A stretch of 43,264 nt of DNA from Clostridia bacterium (GTDB taxonomy: Bacteria > Bacillota > Clostridia > Christensenellales > Christensenellaceae), in the NCBI GenBank assembly GCA_014805015.1, contig JAAUYQ010000047.1:18167-61430 (forward strand). The letters are read 5' to 3'. Made by a program: the position numbers and the translations under genes. The stretch's first letter is position 1; the number at the start of each line of letters is the position of its first letter. The notes beneath the pieces are model-generated. The model had not been told where the DNA came from, searched no databases, and saw only the letters and a list, made by a program, of their open reading frames with translations. Positions 18,549-27,290 of the stretch are shown piece after piece.

Positions 18549-19916
18549 TCAGCGGCGCTCCTTGAGCGGCACATACTCTTTCTTTTCCCCGACAGCCTTG
18601 TACGCCGGACGGATAATCTTGCCGTTGGAGATGAGCTCCTCAATCCGGTGAGCACTCCAGCCGACGATCCTGGCAATGGCAAAAATCGGGGTGTACAGCT
18701 CCGGCGGCAGCCCGAGCAGCTCATACACAAAGCCGCTGTAGAAGTCCACATTGGCCGAGACGCCCTTATACATGCGGCGCTCTTCCGCGATGACCTTCGG
18801 CGCCAGCCGTTCCACCCGTTCGTAGAGCTCGAAAGCCTGGTGCTCACCCTTGGCGTCAGAAAGCTTGCGGACAAAGCTGCGGAAGATGTCCGCTCGGGGA
18901 TCGCTCAGCGAGTATACGGCATGCCCCATGCCGTAGATCAGACCGGAGCGGTCAAACGCCTCCCGGTTGAGAATCCTCTTCAAGTAGTCCCGGATCTCAT
19001 CTTCATCTGTCCAGTCCCGGATGTGCAGCTTCATGTCGTCAAACATCATCGTGACCTTGACGTTGGCGCCGCCGTGCCTTGGTCCTTTCAGCGAGCCGAG
19101 GGAAGCCGCCACCGCCGAGTAAGTGTCGGTTCCGGAGGAACTCACCACATGGGTCGTAAAGGTGGAATTATTGCCGCCGCCATGCTCCATGTGCAGAACC
19201 AGTGCCAGATCCAGGATTCTCGCCTCAAGCGCCGTGAACTGGCTGTCCTCACGCAGCATATGCAGAATGTTTTCCGCCACCCCGTATTCCGGTTTCGGAT
19301 TATGCACGTAAAAGCTGTTGCCGTAATCGTAATACTGATGGGCCTGGTAGCCGTACACGGCGATCATCGGGAAGCGGGCAATGAGCTCCAGACACTGCCG
19401 GAGCACGTTTGGGATGGACGTATCGTCCGGATTCGGATCATAACCATAGAGCGTCAGCACACTGCGGGCCAGGATGTTCATGACATCCTTGGTCGGTACC
19501 TTCATTATAATGTCCCGGACAAAGTGCTTGGGAAGCTGCGTGAAGTCCCGCATCATCGTGCGGAACTCGTTGAGCTGCAGCATGTTCGGTAGTTCGCCGA
19601 ACAGCAGCAGGTACGTGATCTCATCGAACCCTTGGCGCTCGTCCGCCATAAAACCACGCACCAGGTCCTTGATTTCGTGACCGCGGTAAAAGAGCTGTCC
19701 TTCTGTCGGCACCATGTTGCCGTCCACAATGTCGTAGGCCTTGATCTCACCTATTTCCGTAAGGCCGGCCAGCACACCCTGGCCACTGATGTCACGCAGG
19801 CCGCGTTTGACCTCATGCTTCGTATACAGTTCCTGTGGAATCTGGTCGTGGCTGATGCACAGCTCACTCAGACTGTCGATCTGTGGACCATAGTGTTTCA
19901 GAAGCTCATAGGCCAT
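18549..19916 (-). CDS. gltA: Citrate synthase
   Basis: A 455-residue citrate synthase condensing acetyl-CoA and oxaloacetate. Conserved blocks include RGLRDISGQGVLAGLTEIG, the LHMEHGGGNNSTFTTHVVSS substrate region, GSLKGPRHGGAN with an active-site His, and YGMGHAVYSLSDPRA with the second active-site His. FYSGFVYELLGLP occurs near the end. It belongs to the Clostridial/Gram-positive long citrate synthase type. The start at 19916 is chosen from the family N-terminus and GAGGT upstream; the open frame extends further upstream, but as hydrophobic nonsense. In an anaerobe it probably feeds glutamate synthesis rather than a full TCA cycle (inference). Confidence 0.95.
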   Translation of the reverse strand: MAYELLKHYGPQIDSLSELCISHDQIPQELYTKHEVKRGLRDISGQGVLAGLTEIGEIKAYDIVDGNMVPTEGQLFYRGHEIKDLVRGFMADERQGFDEITYLLLFGELPNMLQLNEFRTMMRDFTQLPKHFVRDIIMKVPTKDVMNILARSVLTLYGYDPNPDDTSIPNVLRQCLELIARFPMIAVYGYQAHQYYDYGNSFYVHNPKPEYGVAENILHMLREDSQFTALEARILDLALVLHMEHGGGNNSTFTTHVVSSSGTDTYSAVAASLGSLKGPRHGGANVKVTMMFDDMKLHIRDWTDEDEIRDYLKRILNREAFDRSGLIYGMGHAVYSLSDPRADIFRSFVRKLSDAKGEHQAFELYERVERLAPKVIAEERRMYKGVSANVDFYSGFVYELLGLPPELYTPIFAIARIVGWSAHRIEELISNGKIIRPAYKAVGEKKEYVPLKERR

Positions 19917-20004
19917 GGCAACCTCACTTTCAGATAGAACCGGACAGGCAAGCAAAAACAGAAAACCGGCCCCGGACAGGCCGCGAAAAAATCCCCATTT
20001 AGGT

Positions 20005-20010
20005 ATTATA
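20005..20010 (-). promoter_or_regulatory. Possible -10 box of the citrate synthase promoter
   Basis: A perfect TATAAT on the minus strand about 90 bases before the citrate synthase start. No good -35 box lies at the normal distance, so the call rests on the -10 box alone. Confidence 0.4.
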
Positions 20011-20189
20011 CAGCAGAAGGCAGCAAATAGCCTGTAGGAAATAAGGCAGCAGAAAAAGAGTGCCCGCGGGCAGCACGAAAGGCCGCAAAAGTGCGCTGCG
20101 CGGCGCGGGACTGATCCATTTTTCGCTGCGCAGCCCACAGAACGCGCCTGTCCCCACCAGACTGCCTGGATATCGCAGCCCGATGAGGC

Positions 20190-21312
20190 CTAACCGGAAA
20201 CGGCCTGTGACTTCTCCGAGAGTTCCTCGCGCATACGCTCCACCTGCGCTCTCTTGGCATGCAGCACGCAGCCGCCCGCATGATCGCCTGTCAGCATGCC
20301 GCTTTCCCGCAGGCCTGCAAAGAACCTCGAGTTCAGCGCCGTCCGAAGGGATGTCTCCCGAACGTTCGTATCTGAATAAGGCGAAAAAGGGCACGGCTCG
20401 ACATCGCCGTGCGAATTGATGTAAAAAAGCCCCGGCCGGCCGCGATGCACCCGCTGGATGCTTTCTCGTCGCCTGGAAAAGAAAGCAGCACTATAGAGTC
20501 GTGCCGGTTTCGGGCTCTTTGGATGCCGGATTCAAGCAGTTCTCGCTCAGTGTCTCCCGGTGCCAGAGCTTCACTTTCCGCATCCATGGGCACATATTCC
20601 ACATAGACTGCCAGCCTGCAGCCGGCTTCTGCCAGATCTGACAGGAAGGCATCCGAGGTGACCTCCTGAACATTTGCGGAAGTGACAGTAACCGAAACGC
20701 CAAACGGAAGTCCCAGCTTACGGAGCCTGTCCATGGCGGCACGGGCACGCCTGTACACGCCTTCGCCGCGGCGCTCGTCCGTTTCCTCCTCCCCGCCCTC
20801 CAGGCTGATCACCGGCACCAGGTTGCGGCACCGGCGGAAAGTGTGCAGGGTCGCGTCTGTGATGAGCGTACCATTCGTGAAAACCGGGAACAGAATGCTC
20901 TTCACCTTTCCGGCGGCTCTTATCACATCCGGACGCATCATAGGTTCCCCTCCGGCAAGAATGATGAAGCTGACGCCCAGGTCGGCCGCTTCGCGGAATA
21001 CCCGGAGCCATTCGTCTCCGGAAAGCTGCTCCACCGGAGCGGTATCCTGCGTGGCAGCGCTGCATCGCGAATAGCAGTCGGCACAGTGCAGATTGCAGCT
21101 GCTGGTAATGTCGCAACCAGAAAGGCAGGAATGTGCTCGCCTCTTTTTTCCGCCCTCAGCCGCTTCTTCGAGGCTTTCTGAGCCGCTGCCGCAAAACCGA
21201 CCATGAAGGCGGCCTCTCGTGCATCGAACATCGCAGCCCTTATCGCATCGGCTGTGACACGTTCCACGCTCTCAGACAGGTACGTCTGCAGATCAAAGTT
21301 GCTTTCTTTCAC
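20190..21312 (-). pseudogene. Radical SAM/SPASM protein gene, broken by two frameshifts
   Basis: Three consecutive frames together make one radical SAM protein of about 370 residues. Segment 1 starts with GTG at 21312 (GGAGG 7 bases upstream) and reads to HIPAFLVA. A one-base deficit near 21110 then shifts the frame. Segment 2 begins with ITSSCNLHCADCYSRC, the CxxxCxxC [4Fe-4S] site, followed by FIILAGGEPMMRPD. It ends at GCIAAGRGFF, where a run of six T (about 20433-20438) is one base short of the frame. Segment 3 (YINSHGDVEPCPFSPYSD to GGCVLHAKRAQVE) holds SPASM-like Cys. Both breaks need exactly one inserted base. A pseudogene is most likely; consensus error in the sequence is possible. 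What it modified is unknown. Confidence 0.85.
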
Positions 21313-21780
21313 CGTTCCGCCTCCAATACGCTCTCTGGCTGGCTCGCTGCGTCTGCATTTCCTCTGCTCCACCGTCAGAAGACGCGCTTTGCATCGCACG
21401 AATCCTCGCAGCTTCGCTCCTGCAATCATTATTGCCGCCGAATAACTCACCTGCAAGTCGGCGGCTTGAAATTCAGAGATGAAGGCCGCTGCTGCAGCGT
21501 CCGGAGCGAGAACTCCATGTCGTCGTGGCTTTCCAAGCGGGTCGACATTTCTGAGCGCACACAACGCCTCAGCTTTGACCAAGCCCATGCCGCGCGTCGA
21601 CCTTATGTCGTGAGGCGCTGCCGCCGTGCTTCAGCTGCAGTCTTTTGGTTAGCCTCCAAGCCTTCTGTCACCGCTGCCAGGCTGGCAGATTGATCTTGTG
21701 CCGCTGCTTTGGCGGGCCGCGATTGTCCCGGGAACAAAAAGGACTGCAGCAAGTGCAGCCCATAGTCGTTCTGTTCGCTC
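21313..21780. other. Spacer with possible remnants
   Basis: On the minus strand two open frames occur: a 70-codon frame (21603-21815, TTG start) containing HLLQSFLFPGQ, and an upstream in-frame extension of the radical SAM 5' part. The latter contains AAFISEFQAADLQVSYSAAI, which faintly resembles small YjfB-type proteins. Neither has a convincing RBS, so I do not call genes. The region may hold decayed small genes of the DUF6033 neighbourhood. Confidence 0.35.
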
Positions 21781-22407
21781 TCACGCAGACGGCGTTCCGC
21801 TGTGTGCGGAGACAAGGACCTGCATAACAGTCAGTTCAGACAGTATGCGGTCATGGTCGAGCCGCCGCATCTCCTGTGCGTGCTCTGCCGCAGCCTCCAG
21901 CTGCGCCCGGCGCTGCGCCGCCCTTTTGGCATCCCGCGCTGCATTGATAGCATTGACCTGCGCCACCCGTTCCGGGGAATCCCCGCCGCCGCAGATGAAT
22001 GTCACTGTTCCATCATCATGAACCACAACACCGCAGGGCTCAAATGTGAGTCCCCTGGCCGCAGCCTGCGCCGTGTACGTCGGAATCATGTCAAAACAGT
22101 GATCAATTGCACCCTCGTACCAGGCAGCGACTTCTGGGTCCCGCGCCATCTCCGACACGATATTCGGGGCAATGACCACGTCGTCCCCATGCATTGCCCG
22201 GCCGGCTCGCTCCAGCGCGTCCGGATCCCGCGGGATGCTCTCCACGCGGAAGTGGGCGCCATATTTGCTCTGCAGATGCTGAACATACTCAGTTTCGCGC
22301 GCAGCTTCTGCCGCCGAGGCAAAGCTGCTCTGCCCGGCGACCCGATCCCGGATACCTGGATACGCCCCAAAGGCTGTTCCCTGCAGTGCCGCCCCCTGAA
22401 TCTGCAT
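21781..22407 (-). CDS. DUF6033-like protein of unknown function
   Basis: A 208-residue soluble protein without signal peptide or membrane segment. The core, starting at YVQHLQSKYGAHFRVESI and continuing through VVIAPNIVSEMARDPEVAAWYE and FEPCGVVVHDDGTVTFICGG, resembles Clostridial proteins annotated as DUF6033 (recalled, not searched). The C-terminal third is an Arg/Ala/Glu-rich predicted helix or coiled coil (about 150-190). The start ATG has a strong AGGAGG 7 bases upstream. It lies directly upstream of the broken radical SAM gene on the same strand, but the spacing of several hundred bases argues against a tight operon. Function unknown. Confidence 0.7.
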   Translation of the reverse strand: MQIQGAALQGTAFGAYPGIRDRVAGQSSFASAAEAARETEYVQHLQSKYGAHFRVESIPRDPDALERAGRAMHGDDVVIAPNIVSEMARDPEVAAWYEGAIDHCFDMIPTYTAQAAARGLTFEPCGVVVHDDGTVTFICGGGDSPERVAQVNAINAARDAKRAAQRRAQLEAAAEHAQEMRRLDHDRILSELTVMQVLVSAHSGTPSA

Positions 22408-23057
22408 CTCTTCTCCTCCTTATAGTCTTTCCTGACTTGTGGTCTTCCTGAGGGCAGTATCGTGCGCGGACGGCTTTGCCGGAAACGTTGCCGTCTGAGA
22501 AGCTTTGGTTTCGCACTGAAAGGCCCTGCCTCACGCCCCCCGTGCGGGTACTCTCCTTGCGGCACTGAACGTACCAAGGTCCTCCCAGGCAACGCGGCCC
22601 GGAGTGAAGCCTGCACCTTCATCCAGGTTGGAGCTGCACCAGGAACATCGGAGCCGCAGGTTCTGCTGCTGCATGGCACAGCTCCAATCTCAGCATTTCG
22701 CACCTTTGGCGGCGGTGCCCTGCGCTCGTCAGGAGAGTGTGTTTCATAAAATGCACGCAGTTTGCAGTCTTACCCATCCCGAAATCCGCTCTATACGGCA
22801 ATATCCATCTTTGAAGCTTGCTGCTTCACATCAGGTCTCTGCCGCTTCTCGCAGCGGCATCTTCTGTGATCGCCACTTCAGATCATACCGGACTGGGCTG
22901 TTACACATTTGTAACAGAATCGTTACATCCAGCCATTTATCGCTCAGTCGTGCGGGACTGCATCGTTCATAAGCGTCCTGAGCGTCCAGACGGGCCGGAA
23001 CGGCCCTCCTGCTCTTATCGTCTTTCTTATGACAAGCGGACCGCTTGCGGCCCAGCT
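22408..23057. other. Long intergenic region with a palindrome
   Basis: About 650 bases with no supportable gene on either strand. A perfect 8-bp inverted repeat CTGTTACA/TGTAACAG with a 4-base loop lies at 22898-22917. It is followed by another GTTACA at about 22924-22929, so it may be an operator cluster. The region must contain the minus-strand promoter of the DUF6033-like gene and the plus-strand promoter of the small peptide at 23075; I cannot place either with confidence. Confidence 0.45.
22898..22917. repeat. Palindrome CTGTTACA-N4-TGTAACAG
   Basis: Perfect 8-bp arms with a CATT loop and no T-run after it, so it is not a terminator. The symmetric form and position in a promoter-containing gap suggest a protein binding site. 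Confidence 0.5.
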
Positions 23058-23074
23058 AGGAGGTAATGTCATCC

Positions 23075-23224
23075 ATGAGAATCCGGTACTACGTAATTTT
23101 GCTGGCACTGCTGGCTGTCTTCTTTTTCTGCGCCTGTGCTCCGCCCGCAGACAATACTCAAATGGAAATCGTGGGCGGCGCCGACGGACCGACTGCAGTC
23201 TGGGTCGCCGGTGAGCTTTCATGA
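23075..23224 (+). CDS. 49-residue membrane or lipoprotein-like peptide with GGADGPT motif
   Basis: A small gene with its own signals. AGGAGG (23058-23063) lies 11 bases before this ATG; an in-frame ATG at 23066 is too close. A terminator follows at 23287-23319. The product has a basic N-terminus (MRIRYY), a hydrophobic stretch of about 12 residues (VILLALLAVFFF), then CAC, where the second Cys could be a weak lipobox Cys. A short acidic exposed part follows, and the last 20 residues contain EIVGGADGPTAVWVAG. That resembles the conserved GADGPT segment of the beta subunit of Na+-translocating decarboxylases (OadB/GcdB family), but the rest of that roughly 370-residue, multi-helix protein is absent. 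A true decarboxylase role is very unlikely. Function unknown. Confidence 0.7.
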   Translation: MRIRYYVILLALLAVFFFCACAPPADNTQMEIVGGADGPTAVWVAGELS

Positions 23225-23286
23225 TGTCCGGGGGCTGCATGCGCAGGTTCAGACATGCCAAAAATATATTTGAACGGATACGCGAG

Positions 23287-23319
23287 CTGCCGTCTTTTAA
23301 GAAGGCAGTTCTTTTTTTG
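23287..23319 (+). terminator. Rho-independent terminator after the small peptide gene
   Basis: A 10-bp stem (23287-23296 with 23299-23308, one mismatch) closes a 2-base apex and is followed by TTCTTTTTTT. It isolates the 49-residue peptide gene from the kinase-like gene downstream. Confidence 0.8.
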
Positions 23320-23567
23320 TTCCTGCGCAGCCCCGTCTTCCCTCCCATGATCTTCTTGTCCGCGGGCCACTGTAAATCTATAATTAATTTCAGATATCCC
23401 GTGGGCGCAGATGTCCGATCCGGATGATGTGCCGTTCCGGCCGGACCGGATGCGTGGGCTCAATGGTCCCGCAGGCTTCCGGTGCAGTTCGCCAGATCCC
23501 GGCCTTTTCGCGTAGAAAGGAGAGTCGCTGGTTTGTACCGCCTCCGGCGGTGCCATGCCTGCGCAAT

Positions 23568-24200
23568 ATGATGGATACAATCATAACAATTGAACGTGAG
23601 TTCGGAAGTGGAGGGCGCGTGGTCGGCAAAAAACTCGCCGAACGCCTGCAGATACCGTTCTACGACCGGGATCTGATTGCGCTGGCCTCAGAACGGAGCG
23701 GACTCTCCTGCCAGCTGCTTGAAGGCGTCGACGAACAGCCGGTCAGTCTGTTTCTGCAGACCTGTTCGACCATGGCCTTTACCGCGGGCGGCCGGGTTTC
23801 CCTGCCCACCGAGATCTCCCTGAACGACAAACTCTTCTTCGCCCAGGCGGAGGTGATCAAGAGTCTGGCGGCTGAAGGACCGTGCGTCATTGTGGGCCGC
23901 TGCGCTGACTACGTGCTCCGCGAGCACAGCAAAGTCGTCAGCGTCTTCATCTATGCAGACCTCACCTACCGCATTGAGCGGGCCGTGAATGTATACGGCA
24001 TTGACCGCAACCGGGCGCGCAATACCGTCCTCAAGGCCGACAAGAGACGTTCCAACTACTACAGCTATTATACCAACCGCGACTGGAACCGCTCGCAGAG
24101 CTACGATCTGTGCGTGGACAGCACGGTGCTGGGCCTTGACGGGACAGCTGCCCTGCTGCAGTGCCTGGTGGAAAGTGTCGACGCCAAACCGACCGTATAA
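23568..24200 (+). CDS. Cytidylate kinase-like family protein
   Basis: A 210-residue P-loop protein of the cytidylate-kinase-like family common in Clostridia. The N-terminus MDTIITIEREFGSGGRVVGK has a nucleotide-binding GSGGRxxG loop. CVIVGRCADYVLRE and the Lid/Arg-rich VLKADKRRSNYYSYYTNRDW match the family. A nucleoside monophosphate kinase reaction is presumed from the fold; these proteins are distinct from housekeeping Cmk and their substrate is unproven. The start is ambiguous: two consecutive ATGs (23568 and 23571) have no adjacent RBS. The only good RBS, AAAGGAG at 23516-23522, lies upstream of a GC hairpin (23535-23553). Confidence 0.88.
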   Translation: MMDTIITIEREFGSGGRVVGKKLAERLQIPFYDRDLIALASERSGLSCQLLEGVDEQPVSLFLQTCSTMAFTAGGRVSLPTEISLNDKLFFAQAEVIKSLAAEGPCVIVGRCADYVLREHSKVVSVFIYADLTYRIERAVNVYGIDRNRARNTVLKADKRRSNYYSYYTNRDWNRSQSYDLCVDSTVLGLDGTAALLQCLVESVDAKPTV

Positions 24201-24215
24201 AGCAAAATCCGGATG

Positions 24216-24260
24216 TGAGCAAAAAAATACAGCCGCCCGCGCGGCTGTTTCTTTTTTGCT
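24216..24260. terminator. Bidirectional terminator between convergent genes
   Basis: The core stem ACAGCCGC (24229-24236) and GCGGCTGT (24241-24248) has a 4-base loop and is flanked by an A-run on the left and a T-run on the right. It is extended by GAGC/GCTC. It works in both directions, ending the kinase-like gene (plus) and the yjfB-like gene (minus). Confidence 0.88.
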
Positions 24261-24448
24261 CAGACCATCATGTCAATCTGGTTCGGGGAAGCCCCCACAT
24301 CGAGCGAAAGCATCTGCTCGACCAGCATAGACGAGATGTCCTCCATCGCATCCATCTCCATCGCCATCACACCCGTCGCGTACTGCGTCGCGGTCTGCAT
24401 GGCCTGCATATCCATTGCACTGCTGACAATGGCGCTGCTGATATCCAT
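24260..24448 (-). CDS. YjfB-like small protein
   Basis: A 62-residue Met-rich protein, starting MDISSAIVSSAMDMQAM and ending in SPNQIDMMV, that matches the YjfB family, often labelled putative motility protein. The start at 24448 has a near-ideal AGGAGG 5 bases upstream. The composition, with Met about every fifth residue in an amphipathic helix pattern, is typical of the family. No flagellar genes are in the window, so a motility role is not supported by context. It lies downstream of metY on the same strand and ends inside the shared bidirectional terminator. Confidence 0.82.
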   Translation of the reverse strand: MDISSAIVSSAMDMQAMQTATQYATGVMAMEMDAMEDISSMLVEQMLSLDVGASPNQIDMMV

Positions 24449-24493
24449 TTCAGCCTCCTGATCTATTCCTGGGCGCACAGACTGCGCCGCCTC

Positions 24494-25774
24494 CTATGCG
24501 GACTCTTCCCGCAATGCGTCAAATGCCTGGTCCATATCGTCCATCAGATCGAGGACGTTTTCCAGTCCAACCGAGAGACGTACACACTCTCCCGGTACCC
24601 CCGCCGCCCGGCGGGCTTCTTCGGACAGCTGCTGATGCGTGGTTGTGGCCGGATGTGTCGCCAGCGTCTTGGCGTCCGCCACATTGGAAACATTGGAGAT
24701 CAGCTTCAGGTTATCCATCCACTTCAGCGCCGCTTCCTGTCCGTCCCGGAAGCCGATACTGAAGATGCCGCCGCAGCCCCGCGGATAGTATTTCTTCGCA
24801 AGTTCCGCGTACGGACTGCCTTCGAGCTCCGGATACTTGATCCAGGCAATTTCCGGTCTGCCCTGCAGATATTCAATGATCCGGCGCGTGTTCTCCACAT
24901 GCCGCTCCACCCGGAGCGACAGCGTTTCCACACCCTGGATCAGCAGGAAAGCATCGAGAGCGCTCATGCAGGCACCCATATTGCGCAGTGCCTGGGCCCT
25001 CACCCGGAACACAAACGGCGCTTCGCCGCCGTCCTTTGCATATTTTAGACCGTGATACGACTCATCTGGTTCCGTAAATGACGGAAATTTGCCGTTTGTC
25101 CAGTCGAAGGTACCGCCGTCCACAATGACGCCGCCCATGGTCGTTCCGTGACCGCCAATGTATTTGGTGGCTGAATGGACGACAATATCCGCGCCGTGAT
25201 GGATGGGCTGCACAAGATACGGCGTGCCGAACGTATTGTCCACGATGAAGGGAATCCCGTGGCGGTGCGCGACCTCAGCTACAGCCTCAAGATCAATCAG
25301 GTCCGCATTGGGGTTGCCGATGGATTCCGCAAACAGACACTTGGTGTTTTCTGTGATCAGTTCCTCGAACGCTTCCGGACTGTTGTCCCGCGTAAAGTGC
25401 GCCGTAATGCCCATGTCCGGGAAAGTGTTGGCCAGAAGGCTGTGCGTGCCTCCATAGATTGTCGGAGAAGAGACGATTTCGTCCCCAGCTTTGAGAATGT
25501 TCAGAAGCGCGTAGGTAATCGCGGCCATACCGGAAGCGCAGGCAACAGCACCCTTGCCGTCCTCAAGCGCTGCCATGCGCTTTTCGAAGACGTCCACCGT
25601 CGGATTGCCAAGCCGCGTGTAGATCGGTCCGCCTTCCCGCAGGGCAAATCTGGCCTCTGCCTGCGCCGTGTCGTCAAACACAAAGGCCGTCGACTGGTAA
25701 ATCGGGACCGCCCGGGCCCCCGTGACCGCATCGGGCTCGAGCCCGGCGTGCAGTTCCATCGTTTCAAAACGCAT
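24494..25774 (-). CDS. metY: O-acetylhomoserine aminocarboxypropyltransferase/cysteine synthase (MetY)
   Basis: A 426-residue PLP enzyme of the Cys/Met metabolism family that makes homocysteine from O-acetylhomoserine and sulfide. The PLP-binding Lys204 is in HSATKYIGGHG, the ring-stacking and Asp region is FIVDNTFGTPYL, and YTRLGNPT and ETLSLRVERH are family blocks. The length and the long insertion after the PLP Lys (DGGTFDWTNGKFPSFTEPD) fit MetY rather than MetB or MetC. The start at 25774 follows the family N-terminus MRFETMELHAG. It is 10 bases downstream of putP, so it is probably co-transcribed with it. No SAM riboswitch or T-box was seen upstream. Confidence 0.94.
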   Translation of the reverse strand: MRFETMELHAGLEPDAVTGARAVPIYQSTAFVFDDTAQAEARFALREGGPIYTRLGNPTVDVFEKRMAALEDGKGAVACASGMAAITYALLNILKAGDEIVSSPTIYGGTHSLLANTFPDMGITAHFTRDNSPEAFEELITENTKCLFAESIGNPNADLIDLEAVAEVAHRHGIPFIVDNTFGTPYLVQPIHHGADIVVHSATKYIGGHGTTMGGVIVDGGTFDWTNGKFPSFTEPDESYHGLKYAKDGGEAPFVFRVRAQALRNMGACMSALDAFLLIQGVETLSLRVERHVENTRRIIEYLQGRPEIAWIKYPELEGSPYAELAKKYYPRGCGGIFSIGFRDGQEAALKWMDNLKLISNVSNVADAKTLATHPATTTHQQLSEEARRAAGVPGECVRLSVGLENVLDLMDDMDQAFDALREESA

Positions 25775-25784
25775 ATGTCTGTCC

Positions 25785-27290
25785 TCAGTCCTCCGGAGCA
25801 GTCGCTGCCACAAATTCACGTTCAATAATCTGACCCGGTTCGTTGTCGCACAGCGACACAATCACAGAGACGATCAGACCGGCAGCAAAGCCCGGTACCA
25901 TCTCATACAGGCCAGTCGGACCCGCCCAGAACACGTTCCACAGAATCGAGAGTACGAAACCGGTCAGCATGCCGGCAAAAGCGCCCCACTTGGTCATTCG
26001 TCTCCAGAACAGCGCCAGCAGCACGACTGGACCGAACGCTGAGCCAAAGCCGGCCCAGGCGAACGACACGACGGACATGATGGATGTTTCCGGGTCCAGG
26101 GCAAAGAGGGCCGCAATCACAGCAATACCCATCACGCCGATGCGTCCGATCCACATCAGGCGCCTTTCCGGAATCTCCTTTTTGGAGAAACGGTCGTAGA
26201 GGTCCGACGTGATCGCTGACGAAGCCACCAACAGCTGACTGTCTGCCGTACTCATCACGGCTGCCAGAATCGCCGAGAGGAAGATGCCAGCCACCACGGG
26301 CACAAACAGATTCTCGGTCATCACCAGGAACACGGTCTGCGCCCCCGCAGCATCTGAAAACATATCTGGATAGTAGCAGCGTCCGACAATACCCACCATA
26401 ATAGCGCCGATCAGCGCCAGAAAACTCCAGGTGACGGCGATGCGCCGCGAAGTGCGGACCTGGCGCGCTTCCCGTACCGCCATGTAACGTACAATGACAT
26501 GCGGCATGCCGAAATATCCAAGACCCCAGGCCAGATTGGAGACCAGAACAACCCAGGAAATCGTCTCGCCGTCTGCCGTCTGGAACGGATTCAGAAAGCC
26601 GGGCCCGATGCTGTTCGCCATCACAGCAACTTCGGCGGCCCCTCCGAGCTTGCCGATGGCAGCCAGAGGTACGATGAAAACAGCCACCAGCATCAGCAGA
26701 CCCTGGAAAAAGTCCGTCCATGCCACTGCCTTGAAGCCGCCCATGAACGTATAAATGATGATGACCACAGCACAGATCAGCATACCCCAGGTGTAGTTCA
26801 TGCCCGGAAACACTGTCTGAAACACGATGCCGCCGGAAACAAAGCCGCTTACGACGTATGCCGTGAAGAATACCAGAATGACAATAGAGCTTATGATGCG
26901 CAGCAGTCCTGACTCATCGTGGAAACGGTTTTCGAAAAACTGCGGGATCGTAATCGAATCCCCAGCCTCGTAGCTGTAGCGGCGCAGACGCCGCGCAATG
27001 ACGAGCCAGCTCGCGTAGGTGCCGATGGCCAGGCCAACACCGATCCACATTTCGCTCATTCCGAGCAGATACAGGGAACCCGGCAGACCCATCAGAAGCC
27101 AGCCGCTCATGTCTGAAGCCTGCGCCGAGAGCGCAGCCACCGCCGGATTCAGCTGCCGGCCGCCCAGCATATAATCCGAAATATTGCTGGACCTCTTATA
27201 GAAATACAATCCAATCAGCAGGACGAGGGCAAAGTACCCAATAAATGCCCCGACGATTCCCCAACTCATCCGATATACATGCGGCAGCAC
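25785..27290 (-). CDS. putP: Sodium/proline symporter (PutP)
   Basis: A 501-residue sodium:solute symporter of the SSS family with about 13 transmembrane helices. PutP-type features are LGGRQLNPAVAALSAQASDMSGWLLMG (split in the usual first helices), FWRRMTKWGAF, and the Na+-site helix with ILAAVMSTADSQLLVASSA. Proline is the likely substrate. The start is uncertain: GTG at 27290 lies 12 bases after AAAGGAG, while ATG at 27269 has no adjacent RBS but is preceded by a hairpin and a 4-codon mini-frame. A promoter at 27409-27437 gives a leader of about 110 bases. metY follows in the same direction. Confidence 0.93.
   Translation of the reverse strand: MLPHVYRMSWGIVGAFIGYFALVLLIGLYFYKRSSNISDYMLGGRQLNPAVAALSAQASDMSGWLLMGLPGSLYLLGMSEMWIGVGLAIGTYASWLVIARRLRRYSYEAGDSITIPQFFENRFHDESGLLRIISSIVILVFFTAYVVSGFVSGGIVFQTVFPGMNYTWGMLICAVVIIIYTFMGGFKAVAWTDFFQGLLMLVAVFIVPLAAIGKLGGAAEVAVMANSIGPGFLNPFQTADGETISWVVLVSNLAWGLGYFGMPHVIVRYMAVREARQVRTSRRIAVTWSFLALIGAIMVGIVGRCYYPDMFSDAAGAQTVFLVMTENLFVPVVAGIFLSAILAAVMSTADSQLLVASSAITSDLYDRFSKKEIPERRLMWIGRIGVMGIAVIAALFALDPETSIMSVVSFAWAGFGSAFGPVVLLALFWRRMTKWGAFAGMLTGFVLSILWNVFWAGPTGLYEMVPGFAAGLIVSVIVSLCDNEPGQIIEREFVAATAPED

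Noticed and set aside
21603-21815. 70-codon minus-strand frame after the DUF6033-like gene
   Set aside because: TTG start without an RBS and overlap with the preceding gene; composition not clearly protein-like.
23075-23224. Small peptide as a true Na+-translocating decarboxylase beta subunit
   Set aside because: At 49 residues with one hydrophobic stretch it cannot be that protein; only a short motif is shared.
23225-23567. Possible T-box leader before the kinase-like gene
   Set aside because: I looked for the T-box consensus and a following antiterminator/terminator pair and found only a simple GC hairpin.
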